Source of the DNA: Photobacterium sp. CCB-ST2H9
Lineage (GTDB): Bacteria > Pseudomonadota > Gammaproteobacteria > Enterobacterales > Vibrionaceae
Assembly: GCF_023151555.2 (NCBI RefSeq)
Contig: NZ_CP100426.1
Coordinates: forward strand, 868,001-932,000
Length of the DNA: 64,000 nucleotides
Direction of reading: 5' to 3'
In this document: positions 33,630 through 43,608 of the stretch, piece by piece
Position numbering within the stretch: the stretch's first letter is position 1
Layout of the letters: each line of letters begins with the position of its first letter
Notes under the pieces: generated by a model
What the model was told of the DNA's origin: nothing
Seen by the model: the letters and a program-made list of their open reading frames with translations, nothing else
The model's database searches: none
Program-made: the position numbers and the translations under genes

Positions 33630-33852
33630 TTCTTCACTTGCGGCCGGATGTATGCTTACCCGGCATAAAATGTGGGATTTCAGGCATGCACGATAGCTAA
33701 ATTTTGCTCATTTCTTGTCAATCCTGTGTCAACTCATTGACGCTCAATTCGGCAGCAGACTCTGCTCAAAACCAAAAAACTGGCCTTTCAGCAAGGCATC
33801 GCGCACAATACGGCCCTTTCAAAATTGCAGGCCAATCGGGAGTTGAAAAGCA

Positions 33853-34323
33853 ATGCAACGGGATTACACACTGAACTGTCTGCTGACCATGCCACGTCAT
33901 GAACTGGAAGAATTCAGCCAGCGCATCCTCAGCCGGATGGTACCTGAAGACGTCATGGAAGAGCTGTTTACCTTTGAGCCGGAAGAAACACAAACCGCAG
34001 ACCGGCTTCGTTCAGCTCAGTTTGACGCGATGCTGCGCATGTCAGCGATTGCTCTGGGAGAAGTATCTGCTGCGTTTGCCGACTCAGCACAGGCAACCCA
34101 AAACACGGAGCGCATGACCCGGCTGTTGCTCTGGCATTTTTACGCGATTGCCTTCCAGCTTGAAGCCGCCGTGACGCTGGAACAACACTGTGAAGCGATT
34201 GAAAACATACTGCCCAATGCCCCGAAGGACACTTTCGGCTGGATTAAAACTCTGACGGATCTGCTACATCACTACGCCAGCCTGAACGACAATCAGCAGG
34301 ACTCCGCCGGTTCATCGCTTTAA
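33853..34323 (+). CDS. Hypothetical helical protein
   Basis: The protein has 156 residues, is acidic and largely helical, with no signal peptide or membrane segment. It opens MQRDYTLNCLLTMPRHELEEF and contains RMTRLLLWHFYAIAFQLEAAVTL. I do not recognise the family. It is convergent with the phosphohexomutase gene and shares a bidirectional terminator with it. Codon use is like the neighbours, so it looks like a resident gene. Confidence 0.75.
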   Translation: MQRDYTLNCLLTMPRHELEEFSQRILSRMVPEDVMEELFTFEPEETQTADRLRSAQFDAMLRMSAIALGEVSAAFADSAQATQNTERMTRLLLWHFYAIAFQLEAAVTLEQHCEAIENILPNAPKDTFGWIKTLTDLLHHYASLNDNQQDSAGSSL

Positions 34324-34345
34324 ATCCGATCTTTCTGAATCCATC

Positions 34346-34373
34346 AAAAACGCCAGCATCATGCTGGCGTTTC
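34346..34373. terminator. Bidirectional rho-independent terminator
   Basis: AAACGCCAGCA / TGCTGGCGTTT with a three-base loop is flanked by As and a short T run. It lies between convergent genes. Confidence 0.88.
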
Positions 34374-34394
34374 TGTAGACGGAACAAGAGCGGA

Positions 34395-36116
34395 TCAGTC
34401 GGCGGTCATGCCTGTCAGACTGTTCTGATGACGACGTATCAGTTCATCCATACTGCTCTGGGCCCGCTGGGCGGCATGCTCCAGTGTGTCGACCTGATCA
34501 ATCATTTCAACCACTTCATAGTAGCATTTCAGCTTCGGCTCAGTACCGGACGGACGCACCACCACTCGGGATTCATCTTCCAGGAAATAAATCAGGACGT
34601 CACTGGCCGGTAAGTCAATGGATTCGACCGTCCCGTCGGCATACTGACGCCGAGACGTTTTCAAATCATCCACACGAATCACATTACGACCGGCAATCTC
34701 TTCCGGCGGCTGCTGGCGCAGGCTGTCACCAATCGGCGGAGAATCCGGAGACAAGGCAATGCTCACCTGTGCATTGAGGTAAAGCCCGTGCTCCCGATAA
34801 ATGGCTTCCAGCTGATCCCAGACCGTCCTGCCACGTGCAGCTAGCTCTGCGGTTAACTGTGCAAACGCCAGCATGGCAGACAAACCATCTTTGTCCCAGA
34901 CCATATTTCCCACGGTGTAGCCCAGCGCTTCTTCGTAAGCAAACAGAAAACGGTTGCTGTCACTCTGCTTTTGCATGGCGACATTGGTCAGCCATTTAAA
35001 GCCGGTCAGTGTCTGGTAATAAGCAGCATCAACCGCAGTGGCTACTTTCTGAAGCAGGCTGGAAGAAACGATCGTGGTGCCCACCAGGCTCTCTTCCGGA
35101 TTGACGCGGGTCAGTAAATAATGACCCAGCAAGACACCGACCTGATCGCCGGTCAGCATCTTGTAATCGCCCTCTTCTGTACGAACAGCGACAGCAAAAC
35201 GGTCCGCATCCGGGTCATTGGCACAAGCCAGCGTAGCCTGATGTTTTTGTGCTTCAGCAATCACCATATCCATGGCGCCGGGCTCTTCCGGGTTCGGGAA
35301 ATTCACGGTCGGGAAGCTGCCATCCGGTTCACGTTGTGCAGCCACACTGAACACTTGTGTAAATCCGGCATCCGCCAGCAGAGCTTCTGCCATCTCAGCG
35401 CCGACACCATGCATCGCCGTATACGCAATGCTGACCGTCTCAGGCTGGGTATGGTTCTGCAGCAGTGCACTTTGCTGAACCGTGTCCCGGTAATCGCTGT
35501 AAAATTCATCATCCAGCCAGACGAGCAGTCCCTGATGTTCTGCTTCCTGCAAATCCATCAGCGTCAATGGTTGCGTTGCCGCCTTATCAATTTTTGCCGC
35601 AATGCCTTTATCATGCGGCGGAATAATCTGAGCGCCATTCCCCCAGTAAACTTTAAAGCCGTTATAAGCTGGCGGATTGTGACTGGCTGTAACCACAATC
35701 CCTGCGGCCGCTTTCAGGGCGGTGACACCGTATGCCACCAACGGCGTCGGCGCCACGGTCACAGTCAGGTAAACCTTGATGCCCTGCGCTGTCAGAACGG
35801 CTGCAGCATCGTGTGCAAAACGCTTCGAGTCTGGGCGGCCATCATAACCAATGACGACGCCCTGCTGAGTAGCCAGGTCGACAGTGTCCTGCAGATATTG
35901 CCCCAGTCCGGTTGCAGTCTCCTGAATCACCAGACGGTTCATCCGGTTTGGCCCCGCGCCGACAATCCCCCGCAGACCGGCCGTTCCGAAAGCCAGCCGG
36001 CCGGAAAAACGTTCCGCCAGCTCGGTCTCATTTCCTGTATCAATCAGATCTTGTAATTCCTTACGGGTGACCGGATCGGGATCTCGCGCTAACCATTGTG
36101 CAATTTGTTCTTTCAT
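34395..36116 (-). CDS. Phospho-sugar mutase (phosphoglucomutase/phosphomannomutase family)
   Basis: The protein has 573 residues from the ATG at 36116 (MKEQIAQWLARDPDP). The motifs FGTAGLRG (N-terminal), the phosphoserine loop TASHNPPAYNGFKVY, the metal loop DPDADRF and the C-terminal phosphate-binding RPSGTEPKLKCYYE are all present. It interconverts hexose-1- and -6-phosphates. The length and GTAGLRG opening fit the large PGM2/PgcA-like class rather than the shorter ManB/AlgC. It is cytoplasmic and monocistronic. Confidence 0.92.
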   Translation of the reverse strand: MKEQIAQWLARDPDPVTRKELQDLIDTGNETELAERFSGRLAFGTAGLRGIVGAGPNRMNRLVIQETATGLGQYLQDTVDLATQQGVVIGYDGRPDSKRFAHDAAAVLTAQGIKVYLTVTVAPTPLVAYGVTALKAAAGIVVTASHNPPAYNGFKVYWGNGAQIIPPHDKGIAAKIDKAATQPLTLMDLQEAEHQGLLVWLDDEFYSDYRDTVQQSALLQNHTQPETVSIAYTAMHGVGAEMAEALLADAGFTQVFSVAAQREPDGSFPTVNFPNPEEPGAMDMVIAEAQKHQATLACANDPDADRFAVAVRTEEGDYKMLTGDQVGVLLGHYLLTRVNPEESLVGTTIVSSSLLQKVATAVDAAYYQTLTGFKWLTNVAMQKQSDSNRFLFAYEEALGYTVGNMVWDKDGLSAMLAFAQLTAELAARGRTVWDQLEAIYREHGLYLNAQVSIALSPDSPPIGDSLRQQPPEEIAGRNVIRVDDLKTSRRQYADGTVESIDLPASDVLIYFLEDESRVVVRPSGTEPKLKCYYEVVEMIDQVDTLEHAAQRAQSSMDELIRRHQNSLTGMTAD

Positions 36117-36499
36117 TCTCTGTCTTCCTACTTGCAGGATCTGAACACAAAATACCACAAATGATATTCATTCGCAGTTAAAAATCTCAGTGGGAAGAAA
36201 ACAACCGGGATAAGACGCTTTTCGGCTTCTGATAAGAAAGATTGCCGGGCACAAGGCAAAACAATCTGTAACCCGTTGTGATCACTCAACAGACAAAAAC
36301 CATCAGTGCCAGCCCGGACCATTCCGGCTGTTCAGACAGCAATGCGGCTTCGTCTCGTTGTCCTGTACCGATTTTACTCTGTCTGACAAGTATAGAGGGA
36401 TTCACTTCGGATGGGGTGAGATTCAAGCGGATGATAAAAAAGAGAAAAGCGGCACCCTCTCGGATGCCGCCTGAACCGGGACAATGCTTATTGTCAGAA
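36117..36499. other. Intergenic region: mutase promoter side and astB terminator
   Basis: I find no convincing gene in these 383 bases. The right part holds the terminator of astB and the left part must hold the promoter of the mutase gene. Confidence 0.5.
36434..36472 (-). terminator. Rho-independent terminator after astB
   Basis: On the minus strand AGGCGGCA pairs with TGCCGCT and is followed by TTTCTCTTTTTT. Confidence 0.85.
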
Positions 36500-37834
36500 T
36501 TAACGCTGGAACGGATACACAGAACCCAGAGACAGAATCTGAGTCAGTTCATCCAGCGCAGAGCGTGATTCATCCAGCAGTTGCGGATCAGCCAGATCAG
36601 CTTCAACCATCTGGTCACGGTAGTGCTTCTCAACCCACTGGGTCAGACGTCCGTACAGTGCGTCATTCATCAGCGTTGACGGATTCACTGCACGCGCTTC
36701 CTGCTCATTCAGAACCACACGCAGACGCAGACAAGCCGGACCACCGCCGTTGGCCATGCTTTGTTTCAGGTCGAATACTTTCACCTGATCCACACCGCGT
36801 TTGTCAGCCAGCAGCTGCTCAACATAACGCCAGACGTTGTCGTTCTTACGACATTCTTCCGGCAGAACCAGCAGTGTCTCGCCGTTTGGCAGCTCAATCA
36901 GCTGTGAGTTAAACAGGTAGCTGGTCACCGCATCTTCAACAGAAACCGCATTGGTCGGTACTTCAATGATATTGAAGCCTTCACCCATTTTCTCTTTCAG
37001 CGCACTGTACGTGCCCTGCTGATCCAGGAATGCCTGCTGATGACAGAAGAGAATGTTCTTGTTACCTACCGCGATAACATCGTTGTGGAATACACCCTGG
37101 TCAATCACGTCCGGGTTTTGCTGTGCAATCACTACTTTCGATGGATCCAGCTGATGCAGACGTGCGACCGCTTCACAGGCTTCATAAGTGTGACGGGCCG
37201 GGAACACTTTCGGTGCCGGATGACGGGTATCAAATGCATGACGGCCAAAAACGAAAAACTCTACACCTTGCTCACCATACTGATTACAGAAGCGGGTGTG
37301 GTTTGCTGCACCTTCATCACCAAAGTGTTCTACACCAGGCAGCGCCGGGTGGTGAGAGAAGTATTCAGGGTCAGCAAAAGTGCTGCGCAGGATACGGCCA
37401 GTCACTTCGTGCTCAATCGAGCGGTGGAACTTGTTTGTCAGATTCGCCGGAGTGAAATGAATCTTGCCGTCTGCAGTATCCGCAGAAGGTGACACCGTTG
37501 CCGCATTCGCAGTCCACATGCTGGAGGCTGAACAACAAGCCGCCAGGACTTTCGGCGCCTGCTTCGCAGCCTGCTCAATGACAGACTTGTCACTGCCAGT
37601 GAAACCCAAGCGGCGCAACGTGTGTACGTCAGGACGTTCCTGAGGCGCCAGTACACCCTGCAGCATGCCCATGTCGGCCAGAGCCTTCATTTTGTCCAGG
37701 CCTTGCTTCGCAGCTTGCTTCGGATTGGATGGCGCCGCCTGGTTCTTGGCTGACGCGACGTTACCATACGACAGACCACTGTAGTTATGCGTTGGTCCTA
37801 CCAATCCGTCAAAATTCGCTTCACGTGCTTTCAT
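36500..37834 (-). CDS. astB: N-succinylarginine dihydrolase
   Basis: The protein has 444 residues. It opens [20 protein letters not shown], the AstB hallmark. Later family segments are [45 protein letters not shown] and [16 protein letters not shown] with the active-site Cys. It converts N2-succinylarginine to succinylornithine, CO2 and ammonia in the arginine succinyltransferase (AST) pathway. The other ast genes are not adjacent, so it is a separate unit here. Confidence 0.96.
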   Translation of the reverse strand: MKAREANFDGLVGPTHNYSGLSYGNVASAKNQAAPSNPKQAAKQGLDKMKALADMGMLQGVLAPQERPDVHTLRRLGFTGSDKSVIEQAAKQAPKVLAACCSASSMWTANAATVSPSADTADGKIHFTPANLTNKFHRSIEHEVTGRILRSTFADPEYFSHHPALPGVEHFGDEGAANHTRFCNQYGEQGVEFFVFGRHAFDTRHPAPKVFPARHTYEACEAVARLHQLDPSKVVIAQQNPDVIDQGVFHNDVIAVGNKNILFCHQQAFLDQQGTYSALKEKMGEGFNIIEVPTNAVSVEDAVTSYLFNSQLIELPNGETLLVLPEECRKNDNVWRYVEQLLADKRGVDQVKVFDLKQSMANGGGPACLRLRVVLNEQEARAVNPSTLMNDALYGRLTQWVEKHYRDQMVEADLADPQLLDESRSALDELTQILSLGSVYPFQR

Positions 37835-38429
37835 AGACTTTCCATCTCAATTTATCTCGGGCTAAAGATAACAAAGCTTTTACATTAGCAACAAGATCCA
37901 GATATTTGTCTAACCAAATGTTATAAATTAGATATTCACACCAATTTGAAGCATGCCTATTCACCGCTGTCAGTCAGCCAGACGCAACGTTTCACCTGTG
38001 TTTGCGGCGGGTGAAAACGGCCCGGATCAGGACATTGTTGCCGGGGACATTTTCCTCATATATCAGGAAGATTAACCGCGGATTTCCCGGTCTGAATCCC
38101 TGATTTTTCGTACTTTCAAAGAGGCAGAAGGGCTGAGAGCCTTTTGTACACATTCTTTTCAAATGCCTGAAGCCTGCGGCTGCATTCAGATACGTTATAA
38201 AAGCATAGACGTGATTCATCCGGCACACAGAGCTGATTCAAAGCACCTGAGCAGCGAGTCCGGATTCGCTGCCCTTTGAACTGCATAACGAATACATAAT
38301 TACGCACTTCTGCAGGTCAAATCCAAGTGAATTTTTCTCACTCTTTCTTCTGATTTTGTGTGTCTGATCAGGTTTATGAGCCCGGCCGGCCCCGAAACGC
38401 AGAGCCAGACACAGCGGAAACGGGAGGGA
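37835..38429. other. Intergenic stretch without a convincing gene; contains an inverted repeat
   Basis: These 595 bases hold the astB promoter region on the left and an imperfect inverted repeat at 38237-38280 (TTCAAAG...GCAGCGA / TTCGCTGC-C-CTTTGAA). A short frame at 37992-38228 (minus, 78 codons) is Arg-rich and of doubtful coding nature; it may be a decayed gene. Confidence 0.45.
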
Positions 38430-38783
38430 TTAATGTGAGACTGATTTAGAAAAGACGTTAATGATGAGGGTCCCAGCCAAAATCAGCGTCATTCCCAGTA
38501 AGGCATACAAATCTAACTTTTGTCCGTACCACAACCAGCTGATGAGCGCGACCAGAACAATCCCGGCACCACACCAGATCGCATATGCAACTCCGATTGG
38601 GACAACTTTGACGGTCACAGACAGCAAAAAGAACGCAACCATATAGCCTGTCAGTACCACCAGCGTCGGCACCAACTGCGTAAACTGCTGCGTTTTAGGA
38701 AGCATTGAGGTGGCGATCACTTCACAAATAATTGCCAGAAACAGCGACACCATCGGTGGCAATGCAGAAATAACATGCAGCAT
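38430..38783 (-). CDS. SMR-family small multidrug exporter
   Basis: The protein has 117 residues with four membrane helices. The first carries LAIICEVIATSML, containing the essential Glu of EmrE-type transporters. The later helices show VAYAIWCGAGIVLVALISWLWYGQ and a Gly-rich final helix, as usual. It exports cationic compounds in exchange for protons as an antiparallel dimer. A start at the internal Met (38753) is equally possible and would give the common family length. No partner SMR gene is adjacent. Confidence 0.92.
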   Translation of the reverse strand: MLHVISALPPMVSLFLAIICEVIATSMLPKTQQFTQLVPTLVVLTGYMVAFFLLSVTVKVVPIGVAYAIWCGAGIVLVALISWLWYGQKLDLYALLGMTLILAGTLIINVFSKSVSH

Positions 38784-38912
38784 GATTGACTCACATCCGG
38801 AAAAAAACGGCTCATTCTACACCCGAATGTACTGAGCACCATGACAAGAGGAAGAAATTTTCTGCCTGCCCGCCGAAAGTTCTCTCATGGCCCACCACCA
38901 GCTCCTTATTTG

Positions 38913-39299
38913 TTAATTTTCCCACTCAACCACATGCCCGTCATCGTAGACACCATCGCTGTACGCCGGAATGTAATTAATGAAAATATTGTTCTGCGCC
39001 ACGGGTAATGACTTCGATAGGTTCCCGGCAATTAACTCCAGCATCGCAGCAATTTGGGCTTCCGTGTTGAAGTTCGGGGCAACCATATCCACCAGAATGG
39101 GGTGTGAATTGGAAGGCTGCTGATTCGCCTGCAGGCCGCCATGAACGTAATGACCTGCAGGCAGGTATTCCCAGACAATCATGATATGTTGCTGCGGGAT
39201 CTGTGTGGCATCTGAAATCGCCTGAGATAATCGCCCCAGCGCAACGTTCACTTCCACATCCCCGGCAAAGGGCAACGATTTTATACGGATCAGCGGCAT
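38913..39299 (-). CDS. Tautomerase-like protein
   Basis: The protein has 128 residues from the ATG at 39299, chosen because it places Pro at position 2 (MPLIRIKSLPF), the catalytic N-terminal proline of the tautomerase superfamily after Met removal. The rest (ALGRLSQAISDATQIPQQHIMIVWEYLP) fits the fold. At 128 residues it is longer than 4-oxalocrotonate tautomerase and closer to the DUF1904/MIF-like members. The substrate is unknown. Confidence 0.8.
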   Translation of the reverse strand: MPLIRIKSLPFAGDVEVNVALGRLSQAISDATQIPQQHIMIVWEYLPAGHYVHGGLQANQQPSNSHPILVDMVAPNFNTEAQIAAMLELIAGNLSKSLPVAQNNIFINYIPAYSDGVYDDGHVVEWEN

Positions 39300-39479
39300 A
39301 TATCCCCCAGTCATCAGGCAATTGCTCATACGGTAACAATCGGTATGAAACAAGATATTCTCAGTGACATCAGTCAGTTAGACGCAGACTTCTATCCCTG
39401 ATTTTCCCTTTAAGCCTAGTGATCCTTTATCATTCCAACAGAATCACAATTGAGACTGGATGATAAAAAAGTACCAAAG

Positions 39480-40457
39480 TCAGCGCTTATCTTGCTTACG
39501 CTGGGTTTGCTGTTTCCGGTACTCCTCCAGTGAGCAGGGGTTCACAATTCGTTCCTCACAGGTGTATGGCTCAATGTGAATCACCACATCAATCACATCA
39601 TCCATCTGGTCCAGAATCTGTCGTTTAAACCGCTCACTGATCGTGTGTGCCGCGTCAATCGTCAGCTCCGGATCAACCAGCAAATGGAAGTCCAGCAGAA
39701 TACTGCCGCCGGTCTGTCTGCTGCGAATGGCATGAATTTCACGGATCTCAGTGTCATGCTCAGCCATTTTCTTCAGCTGTTTCTCGACTTCTTCACTGCC
39801 CCGGGCATCTGTCAGTTCCTGAAAAGCCGGCCAGAGAATCTCAAATGCCGCTTTCATAATCATGCCGGTCACCAGCAAAGCCGCAATCTGGTCGAGATAC
39901 TTCAATGCGGGAAAAATGGCATTGGCGATTACGGCAACGGCCACGGGAATTGAGCTGAGTGCATCACTGCGGTGGTGCCAGGCATTGGCACGCAGCGCGC
40001 CGCTGTTAATCTCCCGGGCCTTGCGGATAGTCCAGCGAAACAAGAATTCTTTCAGAAAAATTGAAATCATCGCAGCATAAAAAGCCATCATCCCCGGGGC
40101 CGGTGGCGGCGCCTCACTCAGCGTCTGGATTGATTCCCAGCCAATCCCGATCCCGACCAGCACCAGCATCACGCCGATAAAGACATTTGTCAGCGTTTCA
40201 AATTTCCCGTGGCCGTAAGGATGACTGCTGTCAGCTGGGGCCGTCCAGTATCTGGAACCCAGTAAAATGGCAGCATCGGTCGCCAGATCCGAGAAACTGT
40301 GCACACCATCAGCGACAAGTGCCTGGCTGCCAGACAACTTACCGACAACAATTTTAAGCACCGCCAGAAAAATGTTCAGCACTGCCCCCACCAGTGTCGC
40401 GGAGCGAACCACCCGGCCATGGATATCCTGCTGCTGTGATGAATCCTGCATACTCAT
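39480..40457 (-). CDS. Cation diffusion facilitator family metal exporter
   Basis: The protein has 325 residues. Helix II contains VADGVHSFSDLATD, with the metal-site HxxxD/DxxxD pattern, and helix V contains HHRSDALSS. The cytoplasmic C-terminal domain (about 210-300) has RSRQTGGSILLDFHLLVDP and HTISERFKRQI with His, typical of CDF proteins of the MamM/FieF class. It should export divalent metal (Zn, Fe, Mn or Co) from the cytoplasm by proton antiport; which metal cannot be told. Confidence 0.93.
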   Translation of the reverse strand: MSMQDSSQQQDIHGRVVRSATLVGAVLNIFLAVLKIVVGKLSGSQALVADGVHSFSDLATDAAILLGSRYWTAPADSSHPYGHGKFETLTNVFIGVMLVLVGIGIGWESIQTLSEAPPPAPGMMAFYAAMISIFLKEFLFRWTIRKAREINSGALRANAWHHRSDALSSIPVAVAVIANAIFPALKYLDQIAALLVTGMIMKAAFEILWPAFQELTDARGSEEVEKQLKKMAEHDTEIREIHAIRSRQTGGSILLDFHLLVDPELTIDAAHTISERFKRQILDQMDDVIDVVIHIEPYTCEERIVNPCSLEEYRKQQTQRKQDKR

Positions 40458-40539
40458 TCCTGTTTCAAACCCCGTCCCTGCCTTTTCATCCTCTCAGACC
40501 ACGACATACCGAACGCCAACATAGCTGCCAGACTATCCT

Positions 40540-40591
40540 GGACAAAGTTAGCGGACAATCTCAGCGGACAATCTCAGTGGACAAAGTGCGG
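40540..40591 (+). repeat. Four tandem 13-bp direct repeats
   Basis: GGACAAAGTTAGC, GGACAATCTCAGC, GGACAATCTCAGT and GGACAAAGTGCGG follow each other without gaps. The outer two share GGACAAAGT and the inner two are nearly identical. It lies about 80 bases upstream of the CDF gene start, in a gene-free stretch. Confidence 0.75.
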
Positions 40592-41209
40592 CAATTCGTT
40601 TCCCTTCATTTCAGGGCTGCAGCCTCTCTCTCTATGATGATTATACAACCGCTGAATTGACCGCTGTATTGCAAGATTCCCCGAGACCAGGACATCTTAC
40701 CAACGCAAGGGAACACTCAGGGACATGCTGACCATCCAGCAGCCCAAACAGCAGTTTTAAATCAAAGAAGATATCAATGCATTGTCTTCCATCATGTTCA
40801 GTCATCCGACTCACCCCCAAAAGATTGTTTCATGACCTGCATGTACATATTTAGCGCTGCATGTCTGACGATTGATTTACCTATTCGTTAAAACACAGGT
40901 TTTAAATCGTTATGTCATAAATTAACGATAAAATACTGAAGCAAATAATCTTTCCAATTATTTTTCTTTTATTAGAGTCGAAATAAAACGATATTTTTTA
41001 ACAACGCTTTTTGTATAGACAAAAATATAAGAAACACTGTACATATAATTTCAGAAGAAAAGCATTCCCAAAAATAGAACCCATTTCACAAAAAGATCGC
41101 TCAAGTCACATTCTCAAATAAATCCTATTAAAGAATTTGAATTTCATTACAGGCATTTCATAATAGTCGGGTCAATATTTCAATATTGATTCGACAATAA
41201 GGACTGTTA
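40592..41209. other. AT-rich gene-free stretch
   Basis: There are no open frames of note. The right half (from about 40850) is strongly AT-rich and leads into the 41210 gene, whose promoter it must contain. No clear operator was found. Confidence 0.5.
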
Positions 41210-41497
41210 ATGAAACACATTGTTGATTTCATCGAGCAACTCGAAAGAGAGGAACACTCTTTCACCATTTGGGTCTACGCCCGAAATGGAAAATTTAGTC
41301 CATTTGCCGAGCTAGGAAAGACATCTGCAACAAAACTGCTTCAGAAAGCGATTGATCAAAATTTACAGGTCGTTGTTGAACTGCATACCCCGGCAGATCA
41401 CCCGGCTTATTTGATTCTGACTGAAGTCCACATTGTTGTGCCGGTGCTGTTCCACCAAGGGCAAGTTCGTTCTCTGAACAAACCTTTAGCGGCATAA
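41210..41497 (+). CDS. Hypothetical protein, 95 residues
   Basis: It opens MKHIVDFIEQLEREEHSFTIWVYARNGKFSPFAELGKTS, followed by alternating hydrophobic strands (LQVVVELHTPADHPAYLILTEVHIVVPVLFH). There is no signal peptide. The compact frame, the AT-rich promoter region upstream and a strong terminator downstream support a real monocistronic gene. The family is not recognised. Confidence 0.7.
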   Translation: MKHIVDFIEQLEREEHSFTIWVYARNGKFSPFAELGKTSATKLLQKAIDQNLQVVVELHTPADHPAYLILTEVHIVVPVLFHQGQVRSLNKPLAA

Positions 41498-41575
41498 TAC
41501 GCATCAGAATTGTGGAAAAACAAACAGAAGAACTTGGGCTAGGTTTATTTCTTGTCCACTGATTCGATGCGTACT

Positions 41576-41605
41576 AAAAACAGACCTTCCGGTCTGTTTT
41601 TTTTC
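41576..41605 (+). terminator. Rho-independent terminator
   Basis: AACAGACC / GGTCTGTT with loop TTCC is followed by a run of eight Ts. Confidence 0.9.
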
Positions 41606-41768
41606 ATCCGATATCTAACCTAACGGTAAGATATCATTCCCGAATCACCATTCAATCTGAGTGATAATTATTATTCTTTGCTCATCGAAACACCATTCAG
41701 TCCTCTAAGCTGATGATTTTCAATCATCTTGATGCAGTATTACCCTGCTCCCATTTATCCCAAGCCAA

Positions 41769-42125
41769 TTAATAGACCGTCGATGAATTGACGCTTTGCG
41801 AACCCACATGAATTTTGCTGCTTTCCATAATGCTCCGCTGTCCACTGTTGCAGGCGGTTTTGCCATCCTCCCACCCCTCGTCATACCGGGTATCAGAATC
41901 GGTCAGCGTGATATCTTTCATATAGGTTGTTTCAGCTAAGCCTTTCAGCTTTAACGCACTTTCACATCCCTGGTTGAATCCATAATGATAAATACTGTCA
42001 TACGGTTCTTGATTTACATAAGCCTCGGGGAAAAGTGTGTACTCACCGACTCCGTATTTTGAATCCATCCCGGAACACCCTGTCAGAATCCAGAAACTGA
42101 AAAACATCACTGATAGTATTTTCAT
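41769..42125 (-). CDS. Small lipoprotein
   Basis: The protein has 118 residues. The signal peptide ends in the lipobox ILTGC, predicting a lipid-anchored protein of about 101 mature residues. The mature part has two further cysteines (GFNQGCESAL and GKTACNSGQ), which could pair, and a repeated Tyr-Asp character (DEGWEDGKTAC). Function is unknown; the GFNQGCESA...WEDGK pattern recurs in small gammaproteobacterial lipoproteins. Confidence 0.8.
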   Translation of the reverse strand: MKILSVMFFSFWILTGCSGMDSKYGVGEYTLFPEAYVNQEPYDSIYHYGFNQGCESALKLKGLAETTYMKDITLTDSDTRYDEGWEDGKTACNSGQRSIMESSKIHVGSQSVNSSTVY

Positions 42126-42215
42126 TGCCGTACTCCTGTATTACGACGCAGCTTATTATGTCTGAATTTTAGACGACTTCCGGCGACTGCCACGTCACGA
42201 TCTCAGAAAACAGCC

Positions 42216-42241
42216 ACAAAAAAGCCGCGAATACGCGGCTT
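42216..42241 (-). terminator. Rho-independent terminator after the MetC-like gene
   Basis: AAGCCGCG / CGCGGCTT with loop AATA is followed on the minus strand by TTTTTTG. Confidence 0.88.
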
Positions 42242-42271
42242 CCGTCATTCCATGCGCTTTATCAGCGCAGC

Positions 42272-43465
42272 TTATTCTGTTTCCAGGAGACGATTTAATC
42301 GCTCGAAACCCTGTTCCAGATCCCGGATCAAATCTTCGGTATCTTCAAGGCCAATGTGAAGGCGCAATATCGGGCCGGCAAAGTTTTTCTTCTTCGCCGT
42401 ACGCAGGGAATTGATATTCTCGTTCACCAGAATCAGGCTTTCAAAACCTCCCCAGGAATAACCCATACTGAAATGTTCCATCCCATCAAGCAATGCTGTC
42501 AGCGCTTCAGTATTTCCGCGGTTCAGAACGACCGAAAACAGACCGTTACATCCTTTGAAATCCCGCAGATAGAACTCGTGTCCTTCACAACTTGGCAGTG
42601 CAGGGTGGCGGACATGATCCACTTCAGGACGCTCAGCCAGCCAGCGGGCAACCTTCAGACTGTTTTCTTCATGCTGACGCAGACGAACCCCCAATGTCCG
42701 TAAACCACGCATTGCCAGATAAACGTCATCCGGTGAAGTACATTGCCCCATCAGATAGCTGTGTTCACGCAGCTGATCCCAGCAACGTTCATTGGCCGTT
42801 GCAGTTCCCAGCATCACATCAGAGTGTCCGACAATGTATTTGGTCGCGGCCTGAATCGAGATATCGACACCATGTTCAAACGGCTGGAAGTTGATCGGTG
42901 AAGCCCAGGTGTTATCCAGCATCACCACTATATCATGCTCATGGGCAACCCGCGCCAGCGTTGGGACATCCTGCACTTCCATCGTGATGGAACACGGAGA
43001 TTCCAGGAACAGTACCGTCGTGTTCGGGCGAATCAGTTCGCGAATCTCTTCACCGATCAACGGGTCATAATAGGTTGTTTCTACCCCCATTTTTGCCAGC
43101 ACTTTGTCGCAAAAATCGCGGGTTGGTTCGTAAGCGCCGTCGACCATTAATATATGATCGCCCGCCTTCACAAACGACAGAATGGCATTCGATATTGCGG
43201 CTGTACCGCAGGGATAAAGCGCGCAACCAACGCCTCCCTCCAACTCAACCATCGCATCCTGAAAAGCAAAGTGAGTATTGGTGCCGCGACGTCCGTAAAA
43301 AAGCGCCTGTTTGGCGCGGTTCGCTGTCGCATGCTTCATTTCAGCGACCGAGTCGAAAACGATCGTTGATGCACGGCTGACCGGAGGATTCACAAGATGC
43401 TGAGTCCATTTTTTTGAACGACCAGCGGTGATAATTTTGGTATCTAATGCTTTTTTGTCTGCCAT
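42272..43465 (-). CDS. metC: Cystathionine beta-lyase (MetC-type PLP enzyme)
   Basis: The protein has 397 residues from the ATG at 43465 (MADKKALDTKIITAGR). Cys/Met-metabolism PLP family motifs are FYGRRGTNTHFAFQDAM, YPCGTAAISNAIL, MLDNTWASP with the PLP-nitrogen Asp, and TKYIVGHSDVMLG with the PLP Lys. GYSWGGFESLI near the C-terminus is typical of MetC. It cleaves cystathionine to homocysteine, pyruvate and ammonia in methionine synthesis. Confidence 0.93.
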   Translation of the reverse strand: MADKKALDTKIITAGRSKKWTQHLVNPPVSRASTIVFDSVAEMKHATANRAKQALFYGRRGTNTHFAFQDAMVELEGGVGCALYPCGTAAISNAILSFVKAGDHILMVDGAYEPTRDFCDKVLAKMGVETTYYDPLIGEEIRELIRPNTTVLFLESPCSITMEVQDVPTLARVAHEHDIVVMLDNTWASPINFQPFEHGVDISIQAATKYIVGHSDVMLGTATANERCWDQLREHSYLMGQCTSPDDVYLAMRGLRTLGVRLRQHEENSLKVARWLAERPEVDHVRHPALPSCEGHEFYLRDFKGCNGLFSVVLNRGNTEALTALLDGMEHFSMGYSWGGFESLILVNENINSLRTAKKKNFAGPILRLHIGLEDTEDLIRDLEQGFERLNRLLETE

Positions 43466-43608
43466 GCTGTTCCCAAGTCTGTTCTTTGGTCCGTCAAAGG
43501 ATCGGGCCTGTTGACCCAAGCCATGACAAAAATGTCATGGCTTTCAGTGAATAACTCAGACGTTAACATCTTCTTTGATGTTTGGGTACAGCTCAGCAGT
43601 ACAGGTTT

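Noticed and set aside
35121..36056. 311-codon plus-strand frame antisense to the phosphohexomutase
   Set aside because: The mutase on the other strand has all catalytic motifs; the long antisense frame reflects codon bias only.
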